This document shows, in pieces, positions 37,499-47,081 of a stretch of 64,000 nt of DNA. Numbering within the stretch: the stretch's first letter is position 1; every line of letters begins with the position of its first letter. Below the pieces are notes generated by a model. That model was not told the origin of the DNA, made no database searches, and worked only from the letters and a program-made list of their open reading frames with translations. The stretch is from Bacteroides sp. OM05-12 (GTDB taxonomy: Bacteria > Bacteroidota > Bacteroidia > Bacteroidales > Bacteroidaceae), in assembly GCF_003438995.1 (NCBI RefSeq), contig NZ_QSUN01000011.1:39182-103181 (forward strand), in the 5' to 3' direction. The position numbers were made by a program, and so were the translations under genes.

Positions 37499-37590
37499 GA
37501 GGTGTGCACTATCCTTGTCCCTTTTTTTTGTTATTTAATAAATAAATGATGAATTAAGGCAAATACTGCACAGCACACCTCATTTTTTTA
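37499..37590. other. Hairpin with T runs between divergent promoters
   Basis: GAGGTGTGC (37499-37507) and GCACACCTC (37573-37581) are exact inverted repeats about 65 bases apart. Each arm is followed by a T-rich run on its own exit strand. It lies between two divergent promoters, where no terminator is needed for the known genes. It could end or form a small RNA. Confidence 0.5.
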
Positions 37591-37630
37591 ATTATTCCGC
37601 CACGAGCAACTGTTTTTTAGCAAATAGTCA

Positions 37631-37638
37631 TATCTTTG
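37631..37638 (+). promoter_or_regulatory. -7 promoter box of the transporter gene
   Basis: TATCTTTG fits TAnnTTTG; it lies 40 bases before the start codon. Confidence 0.55.
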
Positions 37639-37678
37639 CAAAATATTAAAGAAACAAACATCGGAATGACCTATACCT

Positions 37679-39340
37679 ATGGAGTGGCTTAACAGTTTAT
37701 TTATAGAGCAGACCGCATTGCAGGCAGTAGTGATAATTTCCCTTATCTCGGCGATAGGACTGGGATTGGGAAAGATACATATCATGGGGGTTTCTTTAGG
37801 AGTGACAGTCGTTTTCTTCGCCGGAATTCTAGCCGGTCATTTTGGCCTGTCCGTTGATCCGCAAATGTTGAACTATGCGGAAAGTTTCGGCCTTATCCTG
37901 TTCGTTTATGCTCTAGGACTTCAAGTCGGTCCCGGTTTTTTCAGTTCATTCAGAAAAGGTGGTGTAGAACTCAATATGCTGGCTTTAGGGGTTGTATTAC
38001 TGGGAACTGCCATGACAGTTGTATTCCACACAATGACAGGAGTTTCACTACCCGACATGGTAGGCATACTCTGCGGAGCTACAACAAACACACCGGCACT
38101 GGGAGCAGCACAACAAACATTGAAGCAGATGGGGATGGATAGCAACAGTCCGGCACTGAGTTGTGCTGTCAGTTATCCGCTAGGAGTAATAGGCGTAATT
38201 CTCGGAATTATCTTTGTCAGGAAACTATTCGTCAAGAAGAGTGATTTGGAGATAAAGGAAAAAGACGATAACAACAAAACATACATTGCGGCATTTCAGG
38301 TGCATAACCCTGGTATCTTTGATAAAAGTATAAAAGACATCGCTCACATAAGCCATCATAAATTCATTATTTCCCGTTTATGGCGGGATGGTAATGTAAG
38401 TATCCCGACTTCTGAAAAGGTGCTGAAAGAAGGAGACCGACTATTGGTCATCACTTCCGAAAAAGATGCCTTGGCACTGACCGTCTTATTCGGAGAGCAG
38501 GAAAATACGGACTGGAATAAAGAGGATATAGACTGGAATGCGATTGACAGTCAGTTGGTATCACAGCGCATTGTTGTAACACGTTCTGAAATTAACGGAA
38601 AGAAACTCGGCTCATTACGGTTACGCAACCATTACGGTATCAACATCAGCCGTGTCTATCGCTCTGGAGTACAATTACTTGCCACGCCGGAATTAACCCT
38701 TCAAATGGGCGACCGTCTGACCGTTGTGGGAGAAGCCGCCGCTATTCATAACGTGGAAAAGGTATTGGGAAATGCGGTAAAAAGCTTGAAAGAGCCGAAT
38801 CTCATCACCATATTTATAGGTATCATATTAGGATTGGCTTTAGGGGCAATACCTATCAGTTTTCCCGGTATCAGTGCTCCCGTGAAACTCGGACTAGCCG
38901 GAGGTCCCATTGTCGTAGGAATATTAATCGGTACTTTCGGCCCACGTCTGCATATGGTAACCTACACCACCCGAAGTGCTAACCTGATGCTTCGCGCCTT
39001 AGGTTTATCCATGTATTTAGCTTGTTTGGGGCTGGATGCCGGAAAACATTTCTTCGAAACCGTATTCCGTCCCGAAGGTTTATTATGGATAGGGCTCGGT
39101 TTTGCCATCACTCTTATTCCGGTATTAATTATGGCTATAATAGCCTTCAAAATAATGAAAGTCGATTTTGGTTCCGTATCCGGCATGATATGTGGAAGTA
39201 TGGCGAACCCAATGGCACTTACGTATGTTAATGATACCATACCGGGAGATAATCCTTCCGTATCTTATGCTACTGTTTATCCTCTCTGTATGTTTCTGAG
39301 AGTAATCATCGCACAAGTAATATTAATGTTCTTTTTATAA
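37679..39340 (+). CDS. YidE/AspT-type putative transporter
   Basis: 553 residues with two blocks of membrane helices flanking two TrkA-C (RCK_C) domains. Conserved motifs are GLFVYALGLQVGPGFF-like LFVYALGLQVGPGF, CGATTNTPALGAAQQTL, and its duplicate MICGSMANPMALTYVNDT. This is the AspT/YidE/YbjL duplication family, of which AspT is an aspartate:alanine exchanger. The substrate here is unknown. fbp follows 19 bases later and is probably cotranscribed. Confidence 0.85.
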   Translation: MEWLNSLFIEQTALQAVVIISLISAIGLGLGKIHIMGVSLGVTVVFFAGILAGHFGLSVDPQMLNYAESFGLILFVYALGLQVGPGFFSSFRKGGVELNMLALGVVLLGTAMTVVFHTMTGVSLPDMVGILCGATTNTPALGAAQQTLKQMGMDSNSPALSCAVSYPLGVIGVILGIIFVRKLFVKKSDLEIKEKDDNNKTYIAAFQVHNPGIFDKSIKDIAHISHHKFIISRLWRDGNVSIPTSEKVLKEGDRLLVITSEKDALALTVLFGEQENTDWNKEDIDWNAIDSQLVSQRIVVTRSEINGKKLGSLRLRNHYGINISRVYRSGVQLLATPELTLQMGDRLTVVGEAAAIHNVEKVLGNAVKSLKEPNLITIFIGIILGLALGAIPISFPGISAPVKLGLAGGPIVVGILIGTFGPRLHMVTYTTRSANLMLRALGLSMYLACLGLDAGKHFFETVFRPEGLLWIGLGFAITLIPVLIMAIIAFKIMKVDFGSVSGMICGSMANPMALTYVNDTIPGDNPSVSYATVYPLCMFLRVIIAQVILMFFL

Positions 39341-39359
39341 ACCATAAAACACCAACTCT

Positions 39360-41351
39360 ATGAGCGGATTCAGTCAAATAACTCCGGAAAGTATTTTGAA
39401 CGATTTGCGTTATCTAGAACTCTTATCACGCAGCTTTCCAACAATTGCCGATGCCAGTACGGAAATCATCAATTTAGAGGCAATCTTGAACTTACCGAAA
39501 GGAACGGAACATTTTCTAACCGACCTGCACGGGGAATATGAAGCATTCCAACATGTATTGAAAAATGCATCCGGCGCCGTTAAGCGTAAAGTAAACGAGA
39601 TATTCGGAAATACTTTGCGTGAAGTCGAGAAAAAGGAACTTTGTACATTGATTTATTATCCGGAACAAAAGCTGGAACTGGTCAAAACTACGGAAGAAGA
39701 TATTGATGACTGGTATCTTATTACATTAAACCAGTTAGTAAAAGTTTGCCAGAACGTGTCGTCCAAATATACACGTTCGAAAGTACGCAAGTCATTACCG
39801 CCCGATTTCTCATATATCATTCAGGAATTACTGCATGAATCATCTATCGAGCCCAATAAACATGCTTATATCGATGTAGTAATCAGCACAATTATCAGTA
39901 CGAAGCGTGCAGACGATTTCATCATCGCAATGTGTAATCTTATCCAACGGCTGACAATCGATTCACTTCATATTGTTGGCGATATTTATGATCGTGGTCC
40001 CGGAGCGCATATCATTATGGATACGCTTTGCAATTACCATAACTTCGATATCCAATGGGGTAACCATGATATTCTTTGGATGGGCGCTGCGGCAGGAAAC
40101 CTTTGCTGTATTGCCAACGTAATCCGTATGTCGATGCGTTACGCCAATCTGGCAACACTTGAAGATGGTTACGGAATCAACCTTTTGCCACTGGCTACGT
40201 TCGCAATGGACACTTATGCCAATGATCCCTGTTCTGTCTTTGTTCCGAAAACAACTTTCGCCGACAGTGCATATAACGAAAAGACAATACGTCTTATCAC
40301 GCAAATGCATAAGGCAATCAGTATTATACAGTTCAAACTGGAAGCCGAGATTATAAACCGTCGTCCGGAGTTTGATATGAAAGACCGTAATCTTCTTGAA
40401 AAAGTAGATTATGAACGTGGCGTATTCATGTATAAAGGCAAAGAATACGTTATGAAAGACAATAATTTCCCAACTATCGATCCGAAGAATCCTTATAAGC
40501 TGACGGATGAGGAAGAAGAATTGATCAAGAAACTGCACCATTCGTTTGTAAGTAGTGAAAAACTGAAAAAGCATATGCGTTGTCTCTTTACCTACGGAGG
40601 AATGTATATGGTAACTAATTCGAATCTTTTATTCCACGCCTCCATTCCGTTAAATGCCGACGGTAGTATGAAACATGTGCGTATCGGCAAGAAAGAATAC
40701 TGGGGCAAGAAATTACTCGATAAGATAGACCAACTGATCCGAACGGCTTATTTCGACGAAGAAGGCGAAGAAAAGCTTTTCGCTATGGATTACATCTGGT
40801 ATCTGTGGTGCGGTAAAGATGCACCTCCATTCGATAAAGATAAGATGGCAACTTTCGAACGTTACTTCCTAAATGAAAAGGAATTGCATAAAGAAGTAAA
40901 AGGACACTATTACTCACTGCGCAATGAGGAAAAAACATGTGATATGCTCTTAGAAGAATTTGGAGTGAAAGACCAACATATGCATATCATTAACGGACAC
41001 GTTCCTGTTAAAACGATTAAAGGAGAGAACCCGATAAAGGCAAACGGTAAACTATTGGTTATTGACGGGGGATTCTCTAAGGCATATCAACCGGAAACCG
41101 GAATTGCCGGATATACCTTGGTGTATCATTCAAGAGGAATGCAGTTGGTACAGCATGAACCGTTCACCTCAACTCAAAAAGCGATTGAAGAAGGACAGGA
41201 CATTAAATCCACTACTTTCGTCGTTGAATTGAATTCCCAACGTATGATGGTGAAAGATACCGATAAAGGCAAAGAATTGCAAACGCAAATCAGCGATTTG
41301 AAAAAACTCTTAGTAGCTTACCGGAACGGTTTTATAAAGGAGAGAAAATAA
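39360..41351 (+). CDS. fbp: Fructose-1,6-bisphosphatase, class III
   Basis: 663 residues, the usual length of the class III enzyme found in Firmicutes and Bacteroides. It has phosphatase metal motifs [21 protein letters not shown] and [14 protein letters not shown], and later INGHVPV. It removes the C1 phosphate of fructose 1,6-bisphosphate in gluconeogenesis. The start follows a transporter by 19 bases. Confidence 0.95.
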   Translation: MSGFSQITPESILNDLRYLELLSRSFPTIADASTEIINLEAILNLPKGTEHFLTDLHGEYEAFQHVLKNASGAVKRKVNEIFGNTLREVEKKELCTLIYYPEQKLELVKTTEEDIDDWYLITLNQLVKVCQNVSSKYTRSKVRKSLPPDFSYIIQELLHESSIEPNKHAYIDVVISTIISTKRADDFIIAMCNLIQRLTIDSLHIVGDIYDRGPGAHIIMDTLCNYHNFDIQWGNHDILWMGAAAGNLCCIANVIRMSMRYANLATLEDGYGINLLPLATFAMDTYANDPCSVFVPKTTFADSAYNEKTIRLITQMHKAISIIQFKLEAEIINRRPEFDMKDRNLLEKVDYERGVFMYKGKEYVMKDNNFPTIDPKNPYKLTDEEEELIKKLHHSFVSSEKLKKHMRCLFTYGGMYMVTNSNLLFHASIPLNADGSMKHVRIGKKEYWGKKLLDKIDQLIRTAYFDEEGEEKLFAMDYIWYLWCGKDAPPFDKDKMATFERYFLNEKELHKEVKGHYYSLRNEEKTCDMLLEEFGVKDQHMHIINGHVPVKTIKGENPIKANGKLLVIDGGFSKAYQPETGIAGYTLVYHSRGMQLVQHEPFTSTQKAIEEGQDIKSTTFVVELNSQRMMVKDTDKGKELQTQISDLKKLLVAYRNGFIKERK

Positions 41352-41365
41352 AGCGTATCTTCCAA

Positions 41366-41452
41366 TCGTTCAACCAAGGTCATCCTTGCGTTTCACCACG
41401 GACAACCACTCGTTTTACCGTGCCCAAACGACAGGCTGCCCTTGGCTGAACG
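41366..41452 (+). repeat. Intergenic repeat family 2, copy 2
   Basis: It starts CGTTCAACCAAGG and ends CCTTGGCTGAACG, a dyad of 13-bp arms with one mismatch. The inner CCTTGCGTTTCACCACGGA matches the copy at 1716. It lies 15 bases after the fbp stop and could serve as its terminator. Confidence 0.65.
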
Positions 41453-41532
41453 ATTCTATAAATAGCTTATTCAAATAATATCCATACTACCCATCAAGAA
41501 TATCTTTACCACCAATATCGTTTCAGTATAAA

Positions 41533-43206
41533 CTACTGTGGCAAATCGTCAAACGACCTAGGTTTACGTTGCGGTTCAAATACATGCTTCGCATAATTGT
41601 AGCCGTTCAAATCATACAATCCCCTAAAGCGAGACAAACGATTCAAAAAGTCCTGATAGTCTTTCTTTTCCGGCATTGTCCATTGTACTTCAGACAAAGC
41701 AGCCATACGAGGTAATACCATGTACTCCACATGAGAAAAAGTGGGAATATATTCCGTCCAAAGATTAGCCTGTACCCCAACAATAAATTTCTTTTCATCA
41801 TTAGTCAAAGAAGCCGGTACAGGTTCCAAGCTATAGACCTTATCCACAGGAACAAAGCCACCGATAGCCAATGGTTCATTCTCCGTATCTTTTGTTTGAT
41901 AATAATCAAAATAAGCATAGACATTTGGTGCCATAATCACATCATGACCTCGTTTTGCAGCCTCAATCCCCCCTTTAGTTCCACGCCATGACATAACAGT
42001 AGCTTCCGGTATTAAATCACCTTCCAATATCTCATCCCAACCAATGATACGACGTCCTTTACCATCCAAAAACTTCTCGGCACAAGACATCACATAACTT
42101 TGCAACCGATCTTCTGCAGAATGTTTTTTATCAGACTTCAAGCCTAATTTCTTTATCATAGCCTGACATTTAGGACAATTCTTCCAACGAACTTTCGGAC
42201 ATTCATCACCTCCTATATGAATATACTCTGAAGGAAATATTTCCGTTATTTCATCCAACACTCCCTCTATAAACTCTATAGTCTTAGGATTACCAGCACA
42301 AAGTACATCCTCAGAAATTCCCCAACGTTTCCAAACTTCATACGGGCCACCCGTGCAACCTAGTTCCGGATACGAAGCAAGTGCTGCCTGCATATGTCCC
42401 GGCAAATCTATTTCAGGAATTACCGTAATATACCGATCCCGGGCATAAGCTACAATTTCTTTTGCTTCTTCCTGTGTATAAAAACCACCATAAGGTTTCC
42501 CATCATATTCATCCGTATTATGTCCTATCACAGTTTCACTACGCATGGAGCCCACCTTTGTCAGTTCCGGATATTTCTTTATTTCAATGCGCCAACCCTG
42601 ATCTTCCGAAAGATGCCAATGAAAACGATTTATATTATGTAATGCCAACATATCTATATAACGTTTTATTGAATCAAGCGTAAAGAAATGACGGGAAACA
42701 TCGAGCATCATACCACGATAAGCAAAACGAGGATAATCCTGAATCTTAACTGCCGGGAAAGAAACGTTAGCAGTTTTAGTTATAGGCAAAGATTTACGTA
42801 AAGTCTGAATTCCATAAAATACTCCAGCTTCGGAAGCACCGGAAATAATGATATTATCTTTATTTACATTCAATTGATAAGCTTCCGGATTCTCAGAAGA
42901 TAAACCTAATTGCAGAATAATAGCATTTTTTGTTTTGTCAGTCAATACTGTTTTCAGACTCTTACCTGTAGCCTCTTTTACATATTCGGCAAGAAAACCG
43001 GCATTACGCTGCATTCCGTCATTATCTGCCGGATAAATAATAATCTTAGTTTTATTATTCATTATAAACGGCTCATTCTGGTCTATGACCAGCTCTTGAG
43101 GAGCTGGAATTACTTGGTAATCCGCATTCTCCAGTTCTGTCGTACACGACATAAAAGAAGCTCCCACCAAACTCAAAATAAAAAGTGTTTTATTTACATT
43201 TCTCAT
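41533..43206 (-). CDS. Beta-N-acetylhexosaminidase, GH20
   Basis: 557 residues from MRNVNKTLFI; an upstream Met at 43233 precedes a signal-like segment and was not used. The signal ends near FMSC, a lipobox. The GH20b N-terminal domain precedes the barrel, with FHWHLSEDQGWRIEI and the catalytic Asp-Glu pair in IHIGGDECPK. It removes terminal GlcNAc or GalNAc from glycans in the periplasm or at the surface. It is a single gene, with no PUL markers next to it. Confidence 0.92.
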   Translation of the reverse strand: MRNVNKTLFILSLVGASFMSCTTELENADYQVIPAPQELVIDQNEPFIMNNKTKIIIYPADNDGMQRNAGFLAEYVKEATGKSLKTVLTDKTKNAIILQLGLSSENPEAYQLNVNKDNIIISGASEAGVFYGIQTLRKSLPITKTANVSFPAVKIQDYPRFAYRGMMLDVSRHFFTLDSIKRYIDMLALHNINRFHWHLSEDQGWRIEIKKYPELTKVGSMRSETVIGHNTDEYDGKPYGGFYTQEEAKEIVAYARDRYITVIPEIDLPGHMQAALASYPELGCTGGPYEVWKRWGISEDVLCAGNPKTIEFIEGVLDEITEIFPSEYIHIGGDECPKVRWKNCPKCQAMIKKLGLKSDKKHSAEDRLQSYVMSCAEKFLDGKGRRIIGWDEILEGDLIPEATVMSWRGTKGGIEAAKRGHDVIMAPNVYAYFDYYQTKDTENEPLAIGGFVPVDKVYSLEPVPASLTNDEKKFIVGVQANLWTEYIPTFSHVEYMVLPRMAALSEVQWTMPEKKDYQDFLNRLSRFRGLYDLNGYNYAKHVFEPQRKPRSFDDLPQ

Positions 43207-43441
43207 AATAAATAGGTTTATATAGATTAACAAACAAAAGAAATTCTATGAAAAGTAACCTTTCTCAATAATAGATATCACTAAACTAAGTTCATAAAAA
43301 AGTCTTGCACCTCTTTCAATAACAAGAAAGTGATAAATCTATATTTCAGTTCATAGTTCATATTATTGATCTATTCACAAATATACGAATAGCATAATAA
43401 ATTCGGGTCTATATTATAAAATATTTTATTATTAAACAATC

Positions 43442-43478
43442 AAAAAGGTACTATTCTCAGAACAAGAACAGTACCTTT
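43442..43478 (-). terminator. Intrinsic terminator of the phosphohexomutase gene
   Basis: AAAGGTACTATTCTC and GAACAGTACCTTT pair with a short loop; on the minus strand a T run follows. It lies 45 bases after the stop codon. Confidence 0.78.
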
Positions 43479-43522
43479 CAACAAAATATCGTAATAACTT
43501 AATCTATGTATTTCTACTCAGA

Positions 43523-45268
43523 TTAGATTTTTAGAGAAGTCATTACACTCTTTATCTTTTCGTCGGCAGCCGCATTAGCAGAATCATAGCATTTACGACA
43601 TCCCATTTCACCTTTCACTTCAATATAGAACTTAATCTTTGGCTCAGTACCTGAAGGACGAACAGAAACCTTGCTGCCATCCTCTGTAAAATATTGAAGG
43701 ACATTAGAAGTATCCGGCATATCAATATCTGTAACCTTGCCATTTGCATCAGTCTGCTTTAATGTTTGGAAATCTTTCCAAAGAATAACTTTCGAACCTG
43801 CAAGTTCCTTAGGAGGATTACTACGGAAATCAGTCATCATCTTCTTTATCTCTTCTGCACCGCTCTTCCCCGGTTTTACAACACTAATTCCTTTCTCCTT
43901 TGAAAATCCGTATTCTACATAAATATCTTGCAATAATTCAAATAAAGTCTTGCCGTTGTCTTTTGCCCAAGCAGCAATCTCCGCAATTAAGCAACAAGCA
44001 GATACAGCATCTTTATCACGAACAAAATCTTCAGCTAAGAAACCATAACTTTCTTCACCGCCGCCAATATATTTCTTTACACCTTCTCTGATCCGGATTT
44101 CACGTGCAATCCATTTGAAACCGGTATAACAGTCAAGCATTTCAATATTATTTCTATCGGCAATCTCTTTGATTAACTCAGTAGTCACAATTGTTTTTAC
44201 AACAAACTCTTTACCTGTCATCTTACCCAATTTTTTATATTGAGTAATGATATAATAAAGATACATCAAACAAGTCTGATTACCATTAATAAGTACCCAT
44301 TCACCTTTATCATCCTTACAAGCAATACCAACGCGATCAGCATCCGGATCTGAAGCCATCACAAGATCAGCGTCTATTTTCTTCGCCAGGTTTACAGCCA
44401 TCGTCAATGCTTCCGCATTCTCCGGATTAGGAGATACAACCGTCGGGAAATTACCATCCTTAACCATCTGCTCGGGCACACATGTTACATTATCAAAGCC
44501 CCACATTTTCAATGCACGCGGAATGAGCATCATACCTGTACCATGAATCGGAGTATATACTATTTTCATATCTTTATGACGTGCAATAGCCTCCGGATCA
44601 ATAGAAACTGTTTTAACAGCATCCAAATATGGTTTATCAATGTTTTCACCAACGATTTCTATCAAGTCTGGATTTCCCTTGAATTTAATATCAGCAGCAG
44701 AAGTTATTTTATTTACTTCATCAATAATGCCTGTATCATGTGGAGCCAACACTTGTGCACCATCATCCCAATATGCTTTATACCCATTATATTCCTTAGG
44801 ATTATGCGAAGCAGTCAAGATAATACCGCTCTGGCAACCCAAATAACGAATCGCAAAAGACATTTCCGGAGTAGGACGCATATCTTCAAACAAATAGACT
44901 TTAATACCGTTTGCTGAGAAAATATCGGCTGATATTTCTGCAAACTTACGACTGTTATTACGACAGTCATGTCCTACCACAACGGAAATTTGTTTTAAAT
45001 CCTTAAAGTTTTTATTCAGATAGTTAGACAATCCTTGAGTAGCAGCACCAACCGTATAGATATTCATACGATTACTACCTACTCCCATAATTCCTCGCAG
45101 ACCACCCGTTCCGAATTCCAAATCTTTATAAAATGCTTCTATTAATTCTGTTTTATCGGGATTATCAAGCATTCTTCTTACTTCTGCTTGGGTTTCGGTA
45201 TCATAAGCCGAAGTCAACCATTTTTCTGCTTTTGCGGTTACTTCCGCAATCAGTTCCTTATTATCCAT
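43523..45268 (-). CDS. Phosphohexomutase (phosphoglucomutase/phosphomannomutase)
   Basis: 581 residues with the full alpha-D-phosphohexomutase layout. The phosphoserine loop is TASHNPKEYNGYK, the metal loop is DPDADRVGI, the sugar loop is GGGEESYGF, and the phosphate-binding end is RPSGTEPKIKFYIE. It exchanges phosphate between C1 and C6 of glucose or mannose. The length fits the YbbT-type phosphoglucomutase group. It stands alone. Confidence 0.94.
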   Translation of the reverse strand: MDNKELIAEVTAKAEKWLTSAYDTETQAEVRRMLDNPDKTELIEAFYKDLEFGTGGLRGIMGVGSNRMNIYTVGAATQGLSNYLNKNFKDLKQISVVVGHDCRNNSRKFAEISADIFSANGIKVYLFEDMRPTPEMSFAIRYLGCQSGIILTASHNPKEYNGYKAYWDDGAQVLAPHDTGIIDEVNKITSAADIKFKGNPDLIEIVGENIDKPYLDAVKTVSIDPEAIARHKDMKIVYTPIHGTGMMLIPRALKMWGFDNVTCVPEQMVKDGNFPTVVSPNPENAEALTMAVNLAKKIDADLVMASDPDADRVGIACKDDKGEWVLINGNQTCLMYLYYIITQYKKLGKMTGKEFVVKTIVTTELIKEIADRNNIEMLDCYTGFKWIAREIRIREGVKKYIGGGEESYGFLAEDFVRDKDAVSACCLIAEIAAWAKDNGKTLFELLQDIYVEYGFSKEKGISVVKPGKSGAEEIKKMMTDFRSNPPKELAGSKVILWKDFQTLKQTDANGKVTDIDMPDTSNVLQYFTEDGSKVSVRPSGTEPKIKFYIEVKGEMGCRKCYDSANAAADEKIKSVMTSLKI

Positions 45269-45312
45269 ATTATTACTGTTTTAAGTTTTAGTTATATCTG
45301 ATACTTGTCTCA

Positions 45313-45320
45313 CAAATTTA
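45313..45320 (-). promoter_or_regulatory. -7 promoter box of the phosphohexomutase gene
   Basis: On the minus strand this reads TAAATTTG, 45 bases before the start codon. Confidence 0.5.
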
Positions 45321-45415
45321 GAGATATTACCTCATATATCCTAATATTATAAATATATTTTGCCAAAAAATATTTTTAGAGGTTAGCCATCCACACTCAA
45401 TGAAATGCAGGTGTA

Positions 45416-47065
45416 CTATTTATTTTCGGTTGTAGGAATTAAATAACGATCACCGGTAGCCTTTACAACTTCCCTTAAAAATTCTTCTGGATAACACGGA
45501 CGTACCACCGGAGCTGCAAGCCCTGTTTCTGTCCTTTCAAATTTTCCGTCTTTCATTCTTCTCACAACCATATCGTTATATTTTACAACAAGGAATTCAC
45601 CTAAATGTTTCCAACTGTCAAAAGCAGAATTTGCGGTCATGGAAGTATAATTCGTAAGAAACTCTTTTGCCTTAGCCGGAGAAGTATTATACAATTTCAA
45701 AGCTGAACTTTCAATGCCTTCTTGTCCATCAAAATACGTATTCTCCAAATTTTGCTGCACTTCACGTACATCTCCTATCATTAAGCTATAACGAGGATAA
45801 ACCATATTTGCCACCCAATTAAATATCCAGAAAGATGAATCCCAAGAGAACGTCACATAATCCCCTTTTCCATATTCATAGCAATCAGGCACACGATCCG
45901 CACAACAATATACCGGAGTATAAACAGTCATATTAGCATCATCCGTTCCAAACCAGAACACTCCTCCTACCGCATCAGGCAAATCAGCACGCATTTGTGA
46001 TACAAATGAGAAGCCCGTTTGCTGTGTCGAAATAGGACGTTCATTGAAATATTCTTTTCCATCTACCTTAAAAGAAAGCGGAGAAGGGCGATAAGGCATA
46101 TGATATGGTCCGGCACCCGGATCATTTGTAATATCCAAAGGAGTTCCTTCATAATGATCACGCATGGCAGACATCACATCCTGTACCGACAATTTCCTCG
46201 ATGGCTTTATAAAAAGAGGCATAGGCTCACTTTTCGTATCGCCCTGTACGTAAGAAAGATAAGCATCCATACCCGGAGCATAACGATGGAAGTAACTCCA
46301 TACACGCGCTTCACAATATCTTAAAGCACCAAAATCAAGAGGAGCATAAGCATCCGCAAAACTGAAATCTTTGTTCACTCCACTGAAATATCCTTTTTCT
46401 CTTGCAAAAGAAACTACATCCGGTGAATAAATACAATTTTCTTTGTCACTCATATCAAATTTTCGAATGCGACTTTGATTAGCGTGTGCAGAAATACAAT
46501 CATCAGGAACACGTACAGCAACCCATACAGCACCACGTATACCCGGTCCCTTACCTATCATTTCCAAGATCCATATCTCATTCGGATCCGCAACCGTAAA
46601 TGACTCACCACTACTATAATAACCATATTCCTTCACCAAATTAGTCATTACATCAATTGCCTCCCTTGCCGTACGGGCACGTTGCAGAGTAATATATATC
46701 AAGCTGCCATAATCAATAACCCCTGTAGTATCAACCAATTCAGGACGCCCCCCAAAAGTTGTTTCACCAATTGTCAGCTGATATTCATTAATATTACCAA
46801 TAACATTATATGTTTTACGTGCTTGTTCTATCTGACCCAAATATTTACCTGTATCCCACTCATATACATCCATCATTGTCCCTTTCGGATAATTAGCTGC
46901 AGGATAATGGCAAAGATATCCATAAAGTCCATACGAATCAGCAGAATAAGAGACAATGGTAGAGCCATCTGTAGAGGCATTCTTACCTACAATTAAATTA
47001 GTGCATGCCAAAGCCATTGTCCATGTTCCGACAAAAGCTGTAAGTAATAAAAATAACTTCTTCAT
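45416..47065 (-). CDS. Secreted C69-family dipeptidase
   Basis: 549 residues. The signal peptide ends at MALA and the next residue is the Cys of CTNLIVGKNASTDGS, which is the N-terminal nucleophile of the family after cleavage. Further motifs are YSADSYGLYG and ANQSRIR. C69 enzymes cleave dipeptides and are related to penicillin acylases. It would act in the periplasm. It lies 16 bases downstream of the M23 gene and is probably cotranscribed with it. Confidence 0.9.
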   Translation of the reverse strand: MKKLFLLLTAFVGTWTMALACTNLIVGKNASTDGSTIVSYSADSYGLYGYLCHYPAANYPKGTMMDVYEWDTGKYLGQIEQARKTYNVIGNINEYQLTIGETTFGGRPELVDTTGVIDYGSLIYITLQRARTAREAIDVMTNLVKEYGYYSSGESFTVADPNEIWILEMIGKGPGIRGAVWVAVRVPDDCISAHANQSRIRKFDMSDKENCIYSPDVVSFAREKGYFSGVNKDFSFADAYAPLDFGALRYCEARVWSYFHRYAPGMDAYLSYVQGDTKSEPMPLFIKPSRKLSVQDVMSAMRDHYEGTPLDITNDPGAGPYHMPYRPSPLSFKVDGKEYFNERPISTQQTGFSFVSQMRADLPDAVGGVFWFGTDDANMTVYTPVYCCADRVPDCYEYGKGDYVTFSWDSSFWIFNWVANMVYPRYSLMIGDVREVQQNLENTYFDGQEGIESSALKLYNTSPAKAKEFLTNYTSMTANSAFDSWKHLGEFLVVKYNDMVVRRMKDGKFERTETGLAAPVVRPCYPEEFLREVVKATGDRYLIPTTENK

Positions 47066-47081
47066 ACATTCTTGATTTTAT

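Noticed and set aside
39963..40574. 203-codon frame opposite fbp
   Set aside because: Antisense shadow of a recognised enzyme gene.
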